Below, piece by piece: positions 1 through 6,098 of a stretch of DNA of 6,098 nucleotides. The notes under the pieces are model-generated. The model was not told the origin of the DNA. It saw only the letters and a program-made list of their open reading frames with translations, and made no database searches. The DNA comes from Collinsella sp. TM09-10AT. Lineage in GTDB: Bacteria; Actinomycetota; Coriobacteriia; Coriobacteriales; Coriobacteriaceae. Position numbers and translations under genes: made by a program. The stretch is taken from positions 1 to 6,098 of the forward strand of contig NZ_QSOP01000036.1 of the NCBI RefSeq assembly GCF_003436275.1, in the 5' to 3' direction. Positions within the stretch are counted from its first letter, which is position 1. Each line of letters starts with the position of its first letter.

Positions 1-17
1 ACTAGCCTCTCTTCATG

Positions 18-49
18 AGCCCCGCAGTCCGCTCCGACTGCGGGGCTTT
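18..49 (+). terminator. Intrinsic terminator of an upstream gene
   Basis: A perfect 12-bp stem (18-29 AGCCCCGCAGTC pairs with 36-47 GACTGCGGGGCT) closes a 6-nt loop and runs into a short T stretch (TTTT at 47-50). This is the usual shape of a factor-independent terminator. It most likely ends a + strand gene whose coding part lies left of the window. The first 17 bases are too few to assign, although an in-frame stop could sit at 3-5. The T-run is short, so efficiency is uncertain. The second half of the hairpin and the following bases (42-65) closely match those of the operon terminator at the other end (5924-5947). Confidence 0.85.
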
Positions 50-60
50 TGCTATTCACC

Positions 61-101
61 TAGTCATTGGGGACAAACCCGGCACTTGGGGACGGTCCTT
101 T
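61..101. repeat. Dispersed intergenic repeat, left flank, module A
   Basis: Bases 61-74 (TAGTCATTGGGGAC) are a short copy of the start of the repeat at 130 and 5973. Bases 75-101, beginning AAACCCGGCACTTGGGGAC, match 6032-6058 in the right flank with one mismatch in 27 nt (G95 versus T6052). A degenerate relative of the CTTGGGGACGGTCCTT part follows at 113-127 (CTTGGGACAGTCCTT). Each contains a small palindrome, GGAC-N-GTCC, at 90-98 and 117-125. No reading frame explains the conservation. The family resembles REP-like palindromic intergenic elements, but no transposase is in the window, so the class is not established. Confidence 0.75.
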
Positions 102-129
102 CCTGCCGGCAGCTTGGGACAGTCCTTAA

Positions 130-213
130 TAGTCATTGGGGACGTTCTTAAACGACTAGTCAAACAAGAACGTCCCCAATGACTACTCATTTAAGTCTGT
201 CCCCAATGACTGC
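130..213. repeat. Palindromic repeat with perfect 20-bp hairpin, module B
   Basis: Bases 130-149 (TAGTCATTGGGGACGTTCTT) are the exact reverse complement of 166-185, giving a 20-bp stem with a 16-nt loop. That loop contains the self-complementary GACTAGTC (154-161). A third, partly complementary arm follows at 199-211 (GTCCCCAATGACT). Compared with the right-flank copy at 5973-6029, bases 130-162 match with one mismatch and 187-213 match exactly. The left copy carries an extra 27 nt (163-189), ending in TCA and bordered by another TCA at 160-162. There is no T-run after the long stem and no obvious coding content. It could be an inserted repeat unit, a bidirectional terminator or a protein-binding site. 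Confidence 0.8.
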
Positions 214-385
214 ACAATGGCTGGGAAGGCGCATCCCACACCGACGCATTGCCTTCGGGCCCTTTCCCCAGGCTCTCCATAGCTCAGCTGAACTCCCCGC
301 AACCTGTTCCGGGTTGGCGGAACGAGCGCGACGTGGAGTGTCATTCTTTACCGCGTTAGACTAGACGCAGGGAAAGGAGGAGGAC
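214..385 (+). other. Non-coding leader upstream of the regulator gene
   Basis: No convincing gene or known riboswitch is visible here. A 61-codon open frame (179-364) starts inside the repeat, has no ribosome-binding site and a composition unlike its neighbours, so I treat it as chance. Two modest hairpins can be drawn: GAAGGC/GCCTTC (225-230 with 251-256) and GTTCCG/CGGAAC (306-311 with 318-323, loop GGTTGG). Neither is followed by a T-run. A promoter for the regulator must lie in or before this stretch, but the best candidate (TAGACT at 357-362 with TGGAGT at 334-339) is weak. Only the ribosome-binding site at 374-380 (AAGGAGG, 5 nt before the start codon) is clear. Confidence 0.5.
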
Positions 386-2281
386 ATGGATGCTCGCGTC
401 AAGCAGCTTGTAAATATGATCGAGGACGCTCAGCCTGTCGCTGTCGCGGTACTTGCCAAGCGTCTCGAGGTAAGCGAGCGCGCCGTGAGAAACTATATCC
501 ATCGCGCAAACGACAGCCTTGCAGGGGTTGCACGCATCGTTGGCAGCAAGGGGCAGTATCGTATCGATGTTGCACGTGCAGATGAGCTTGCTCGCTTGCT
601 AGACGGTGCGGCTCTGGCCCATCCGGGCATTCCTGATACGCGCGATGGCCGTGTGTCCTTCCTTCTTAACGACCTCCTCATGCGGTCCCAGTGGGTGACG
701 ATTGAGGAGTATGCGGATTTACTCTACGTTTCGGCGCGGACTCTGTCCAATGACATGCGTCTGGTAGAGCAGAAACTCGCCCAATTTGACTTAACGCTCG
801 AAAAGCGCCCACGCTACGGAATCCGCGTTGCGGGCGGGGAGTCACAACGGCGCCTGTGCCTGGCCTCGCTGGTGAGGCCCGTGTTGCCCGACACCGACGA
901 TGCAAAGCTCGCCGAGCGCCTGCGGGCCATCGCCGCATGTGTGGACGATGCCCTGACGGCCTCGCCCGTCACGGTGAGCTCGCTGGCATCCCGCAATCTC
1001 ATCATGCATCTTTACATTGCTCTTGGCCGCATCGAGCAGGGCTGCTATGTCCCAGCTGCAGAATCGGACGTTCAAAAACTGGAGGGAACGCGCGAATACG
1101 CCGCGGCTTTCCAGATTGCCGCAAACATCAAGGATGCCCTGGGCGTGAGCATGCCCCGAGAAGAGGTTGCCTTTATCGCAATCCATTTGCTCGGCAGGGG
1201 CACGGGCGTGCCCGAGAAGGGCTCTGCCGTTATCTCGGACGAGATGTGGGAGATTGCTTCCGAGATGGTACGTGCGGTCAACGATGAGTTTAGGTTTGAC
1301 TTTAGCGGCGATCTTGAACTTCGCATGAACCTTGCTCGGCATATCGGCCCTCTGGGCTATCGCCTTGAATATCACATGCATATGGATAACCCCATGCTGC
1401 CCGATATCAAGACGAGGTTTCCGTTGGCCTATTCGATGGCAGCTGGCACCTCGCAGGTACTCGAGCGTCATTTTGGCAGCCAGCCCTCTGATGAAGAGCT
1501 CGGCTACATCGCCATGGCATTTGCCCTGGCCCTCGAGCAGCAAGCCGACCAGCCGCGTCGCAAGCGCATCCTGATCGTGTGCGCCTCGGGAGCGGGAAGC
1601 GCCCGTATGCTCGAGCACCAGTACCGCAAGCAGTTTGGCATGTATATCGATTCGATTGAGACATGCGATGTCGCCCGCGTGGGAACGTTCGATTTTTCGC
1701 ACATCGACTACGTGTTCACAACGGTGCCGCTCAACGTCAAGTTGCCCGTGCCCGTCCGCGAGGCCGATTTCTTCTTGGAGACGAGCGATGTCAACGCTAT
1801 CCGCAAGGTGCTGAGCGACGACACTGCGCAATCGGACTCCGTAAGCTCTTTCTTTAGCCGTGCCCTGTTCTTCAACCGCGTTGAGGCACCGTCGAAGCAG
1901 GCCGTTCTCCGATATCTCTCCGAGCGCGCCGTCGAGAGCGGCCGTGTCGATGCCCAGTTTGCCCAAGAGGTCGCCGAGCGCGAGAGCGCGAGTGCCACCT
2001 CGTTTGGCAATGGGGTAGCCATGCCCCATGGGATGCATCCCTTGAGCGCCGAGGCCTTTGTTACCGTGGGCCTGCTCGAACATCCCATTCTTTGGGACGA
2101 ATACGGCCATGAGGTCGATATCGTCTTTATGGTGTCGTTTGCCCGGTCGGGCGGCGATGAGGCGCGGATCTTGAGCTCACTGCTCGCCGAGATCTTTATG
2201 GACCGCCAGGGGGTCGAGCGCCTACGCGAGCGCCGGTCCTGGCATGAGCTGATGGCGCTTGTGCAAGCGCATACGGCTTAA
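386..2281 (+). CDS. PRD-containing transcriptional activator of the LicR/MtlR type (HTH-HTH-PRD1-PRD2-EIIB-like-EIIA)
   Basis: This is a 631-residue, probably DNA-binding regulator controlled by the phosphotransferase system. Domains in order: HTH_11-like helix-turn-helix about 4-60 (VAVLAKRLEVSERAVRNYIH); a second, Mga/HTH-like region about 89-155 (YADLLYVSARTLSNDMR); PRD1 about 175-275 with both expected histidines, H208 and H267; PRD2 about 285-385 with H319 but Ala378 where the second histidine is usual (YIAMAFAL); an EIIB-like P-loop domain about 393-480 with Cys399 (ILIVCASGAGSAR); and a fructose/mannitol-type EIIA domain about 487-630 with His548 (GVAMPHG). The length fits LicR-like activators and is far longer than RNA-binding BglG antiterminators (about 280 residues). 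In this family, phosphorylation by HPr and EIIB on PRD, EIIB-like and EIIA residues sets activity. It sits directly upstream of, and in the same direction as, the PTS genes it presumably activates. The start is fixed by AAGGAGG 5 nt upstream. The natural inducer is inferred only from the neighbours. Confidence 0.93.
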   Translation: MDARVKQLVNMIEDAQPVAVAVLAKRLEVSERAVRNYIHRANDSLAGVARIVGSKGQYRIDVARADELARLLDGAALAHPGIPDTRDGRVSFLLNDLLMRSQWVTIEEYADLLYVSARTLSNDMRLVEQKLAQFDLTLEKRPRYGIRVAGGESQRRLCLASLVRPVLPDTDDAKLAERLRAIAACVDDALTASPVTVSSLASRNLIMHLYIALGRIEQGCYVPAAESDVQKLEGTREYAAAFQIAANIKDALGVSMPREEVAFIAIHLLGRGTGVPEKGSAVISDEMWEIASEMVRAVNDEFRFDFSGDLELRMNLARHIGPLGYRLEYHMHMDNPMLPDIKTRFPLAYSMAAGTSQVLERHFGSQPSDEELGYIAMAFALALEQQADQPRRKRILIVCASGAGSARMLEHQYRKQFGMYIDSIETCDVARVGTFDFSHIDYVFTTVPLNVKLPVPVREADFFLETSDVNAIRKVLSDDTAQSDSVSSFFSRALFFNRVEAPSKQAVLRYLSERAVESGRVDAQFAQEVAERESASATSFGNGVAMPHGMHPLSAEAFVTVGLLEHPILWDEYGHEVDIVFMVSFARSGGDEARILSSLLAEIFMDRQGVERLRERRSWHELMALVQAHTA

Positions 2282-2289
2282 GACTTCTT

Positions 2290-2320
2290 TTGTCGATAAC
2301 CCTGTCTGTCTACCTGTAAT
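2290..2320 (+). promoter_or_regulatory. Possible promoter of the PTS/glycosidase genes
   Basis: In the 119-nt gap after the regulator, TTGTCG (2290-2295, 4 of 6 consensus -35 bases) and TGTAAT (2315-2320, 5 of 6 consensus -10 bases) are 19 nt apart, slightly longer than ideal. A poor -35 with long spacing would fit a promoter that needs an activator such as the upstream regulator. Short palindromes CCTCGAGG (2324-2331) and GAATATTC (2357-2364) lie between it and the IIA start, but no clear two-fold activator site is visible upstream of the -35. Read-through from the regulator gene is an equally good explanation, since no terminator is seen in the gap. Confidence 0.25.
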
Positions 2321-2400
2321 AAACCTCGAGGATTGCGGGCGGGAGATAGGCGTTTCGAATATTCAAGTACAAACCAAACATCACGGGAGAGGAGACCGTT

Positions 2401-2727
2401 ATGGACGATCAGGGAACCGAGATGGTTTCGTTTCAGCTGGTCGCTGCAGCGGGAGAGGCACGCAGCCTTGCCTTCGAAGCCCTTGAAAAGGCAAAAGCGG
2501 GGGATTTTGACGCCGCCGCCAAACTCATGAAGCAGTCAAAGGATGCGGGAATCAAGGCTCACCACATCCAAACGCAGCTGCTTTCGACTGAGGCAGCGGG
2601 CGAGCATCTGTCGGTGGATGTGTTGCTGGTCCATGCTCAGGACCACCTCATGTGCTCCATGCTTGCTCAGGAGCTCGTGCAGGAGCTGATCTGCCTGTAT
2701 GAGTGCACTGCAACCAAGAACGCCTAG
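2401..2727 (+). CDS. PTS lactose/cellobiose-type transporter subunit IIA
   Basis: This 108-residue cytoplasmic phosphocarrier accepts phosphate from HPr and passes it to the separate IIB. The body is typical of the Lac-family IIA, a three-helix bundle that forms trimers. Its signatures are FQLVAAAGEARSLAFEAL (11-28), a middle helix around AHHIQTQLLSTEAAG (53-67), and LLVHAQDHLMCSML (75-88). His78 is the expected phosphorylated residue, and Asp81 matches the metal-binding Asp of the trimer core; the numbering equals that of the lactococcal lactose IIA. The length is normal for the family (about 100-115). The start is supported by AGGAG at 2390-2394, 6 nt before the ATG. The IIB gene follows after 46 nt. 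Sequence alone does not separate cellobiose, chitobiose and lactose specificity; the GH1 gene favours beta-glucosides. Confidence 0.95.
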   Translation: MDDQGTEMVSFQLVAAAGEARSLAFEALEKAKAGDFDAAAKLMKQSKDAGIKAHHIQTQLLSTEAAGEHLSVDVLLVHAQDHLMCSMLAQELVQELICLYECTATKNA

Positions 2728-2760
2728 CGGCGTGCGGTGACTATCCAACCAATCAATGCG

Positions 2761-2773
2761 AAGGGAATCCCTT
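2761..2773 (+). promoter_or_regulatory. Ribosome-binding site of IIB inside a perfect palindrome
   Basis: AAGGGA-A-TCCCTT is a perfect 13-nt inverted repeat ending immediately before the IIB start codon at 2774. Its left half is the only Shine-Dalgarno-like sequence for that start. As RNA it could form a 5-bp AAGGG/CCCTT stem with a 3-nt loop and so partly hide the ribosome-binding site. The stem is small, and a chance palindrome cannot be excluded. The site also decides the start codon: an in-frame ATG at 2756 has no upstream ribosome-binding site and would add six residues before the conserved MKILLVC. Confidence 0.4.
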
Positions 2774-3067
2774 ATGAAGATCCTTCTTGTTTGCGCAGCT
2801 GGTCTGTCTACAAGCATTCTGATGAAGAAACTCGAGAAATATGCGGAGCAAAACGGCATCGAGCTCGATATCGATGCGGTGGGTATCGGCGAGTATCAGG
2901 AGACGTGCGCCAATTATGACGTGCTGCTCTTGGGGCCGCAGGTGTCCTACCAGCTCAACACCGTCAAGCAGGGGAGCGGTAAGCCGACCGCGGTCATCCC
3001 CGCACAGGACTACGGCATGGGCAACGCCGCCAACGTGCTGGCACTCGCCCAGTCGCTGTTGGGTTAG
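2774..3067 (+). CDS. PTS cellobiose-type transporter subunit IIB
   Basis: This 97-residue cytoplasmic subunit takes phosphate from IIA on a cysteine and delivers it to the sugar bound by IIC. The N-terminal beta strand and phosphate loop, MKILLVCAAGLSTSILMKKL, place the active Cys at residue 7, as in the Lac-family IIB proteins (Cys10 in E. coli ChbB). Further family marks are the LLLGPQVSYQL segment in the middle and IPAQDYGMGNAANVLALA near the C-terminus. The length is at the usual value of about 100. It overlaps nothing: IIA ends 46 nt upstream, and its TAG stop (3065-3067) is part of the ribosome-binding site TAGGAGG of IIC, so translation of the two is probably coupled. The fold is low-molecular-weight-phosphatase-like by family knowledge. 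Confidence 0.94.
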   Translation: MKILLVCAAGLSTSILMKKLEKYAEQNGIELDIDAVGIGEYQETCANYDVLLLGPQVSYQLNTVKQGSGKPTAVIPAQDYGMGNAANVLALAQSLLG

Positions 3068-3076
3068 GAGGCAACC

Positions 3077-5882
<2,806 letters not shown>

Positions 5883-5898
5883 CCCTTGCAAGCCTGCT

Positions 5899-5932
5899 GC
5901 CCCCGTGGCCCGTTTCGGCCGCGGGGGCTTTT
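5899..5932 (+). terminator. Intrinsic terminator of the operon
   Basis: A 12-bp stem with one G-T(U) wobble (5899-5910 GCCCCCGTGGCC with 5917-5928 GGCCGCGGGGGC) encloses the loop CGTTTC and is followed directly by TTTT (5929-5932). It starts 16 nt after the stop of the GH1 gene and is the only terminator-like structure I see downstream of the regulator, which supports a single transcript ending here. The distal arm and the bases after it (5924-5947) match 42-65 at the left terminator with two mismatches in 24 nt. Confidence 0.9.
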
Positions 5933-5972
5933 GTTATTTACCTAGTCCCCGATGAGACCCTCATTCTGTGGG

Positions 5973-6029
5973 TAGTCATTGGGGACGTTCTTAAAAGACT
6001 AGTCATTTAAGTCTGTCCCCAATGACTGC
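5973..6029. repeat. Palindromic repeat, right flank, module B
   Basis: This is the right-hand copy of the module seen at 130-213, without the extra 27 nt. It forms an imperfect hairpin. Bases 5974-5986 (AGTCATTGGGGAC) pair perfectly with 6015-6027. After a wobble and two mismatches, 5990-5995 (CTTAAA) pair with 6006-6011 (TTTAAG). The loop contains the self-complementary GACTAGTC (5997-6004). It is in the same orientation as the left copy. It is preceded by GG and reads GGTAGTC at its edge; a GTAG edge is known from REP elements, but the left copy lacks it. The stretch 5948-5972 between the terminator tail and this repeat shows no recognisable feature. Confidence 0.8.
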
Positions 6030-6031
6030 GG

Positions 6032-6058
6032 AAACCCGGCACTTGGGGACGTTCCTTT
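6032..6058. repeat. Dispersed intergenic repeat, right flank, module A
   Basis: This 27-nt element, beginning AAACCCGGCACTTGGGGAC, differs from 75-101 at a single base (T6052 for G95). Here module A follows module B by two bases, whereas in the left flank A precedes B. The remaining 40 nt to the window edge (6059-6098) hold no supported feature. An ATG at 6063 stays open to the end but has no ribosome-binding site. Confidence 0.75.
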
Positions 6059-6098
6059 TAATATGAGCAGGACATTGTCAAGAGGCAAAATCGGGCCT

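Noticed and set aside
61..213. CRISPR array
   Set aside because: The repeats are palindromic, unevenly spaced and in both orientations, with no uniform spacers and no cas genes in the window.
179..364. 61-codon + strand open frame in the left intergenic region
   Set aside because: It begins inside the repeat, has no ribosome-binding site and no recognisable protein pattern; the repeat explains its first codons.
842..2110. Long antisense open frame of 422 codons opposite the regulator
   Set aside because: The sense frame has clear PRD, EIIB-like and EIIA motifs; the antisense frame is a by-product of codon bias and has no domain signature.
2282..2400. BglG-type ribonucleic antiterminator site
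   Set aside because: No terminator is present for antitermination to act on, and the regulator has DNA-binding HTH domains in place of the small RNA-binding domain of BglG.
6063..6098. ATG with an open frame of 12 codons running off the right edge
   Set aside because: It has no ribosome-binding site, directly follows the repeat and is too short to judge. The reverse strand offers TTGACA (complement of 6076-6081) but no -10 at a proper distance.

Overview
The window holds one complete carbohydrate-uptake operon on the + strand, closed on both sides by an intrinsic terminator followed by related non-coding repeats. The coding part is moderately GC-rich, and the long open frames on the opposite strand are what GC-biased third codon positions produce. 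Together with the protein style and the dispersed repeats built on TCATTGGGGACGTTCTT, this suggests a gut Actinobacterium of the Coriobacteriia, possibly Collinsella. That assignment is an inference from memory of such genomes, not something the window proves.

Layout: (1) 1-385 is non-coding. It has a strong terminator for a gene lying to the left (18-49), a cluster of GGGGAC/GTCCCC repeats with a perfect 20-bp inverted repeat (61-213), and about 170 nt of leader. (2) 386-2281 encodes a five-domain PRD regulator of the LicR/MtlR type. (3) A 119-nt gap with a weak possible promoter follows. (4) 2401-4426 encodes the three parts of a Lac-family (lactose/cellobiose/chitobiose type) PTS permease as separate proteins: IIA, IIB and IIC. 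(5) 4428-5882 encodes a GH1 6-phospho-beta-glucosidase. (6) 5899-5932 is the operon terminator. (7) 5973-6058 repeats the elements of the left flank in a different order.

How the genes work together: phosphate passes from phosphoenolpyruvate through EI and HPr (not in this window) to His78 of IIA, then Cys7 of IIB, and then to a beta-linked disaccharide carried inward by IIC. The phosphorylated sugar, probably cellobiose-6-phosphate or an aryl-beta-glucoside-6-phosphate, is split in the cytoplasm by the GH1 enzyme into glucose-6-phosphate and glucose or aglycone. The regulator probably senses the phosphorylation state of this PTS and activates the structural genes when substrate is present.

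I found no sign of a novel enzymatic or defence system. The operon is conventional. The points worth a second look are the modular repeats shared by both flanks and the loss of one of the four PRD histidines in the regulator.
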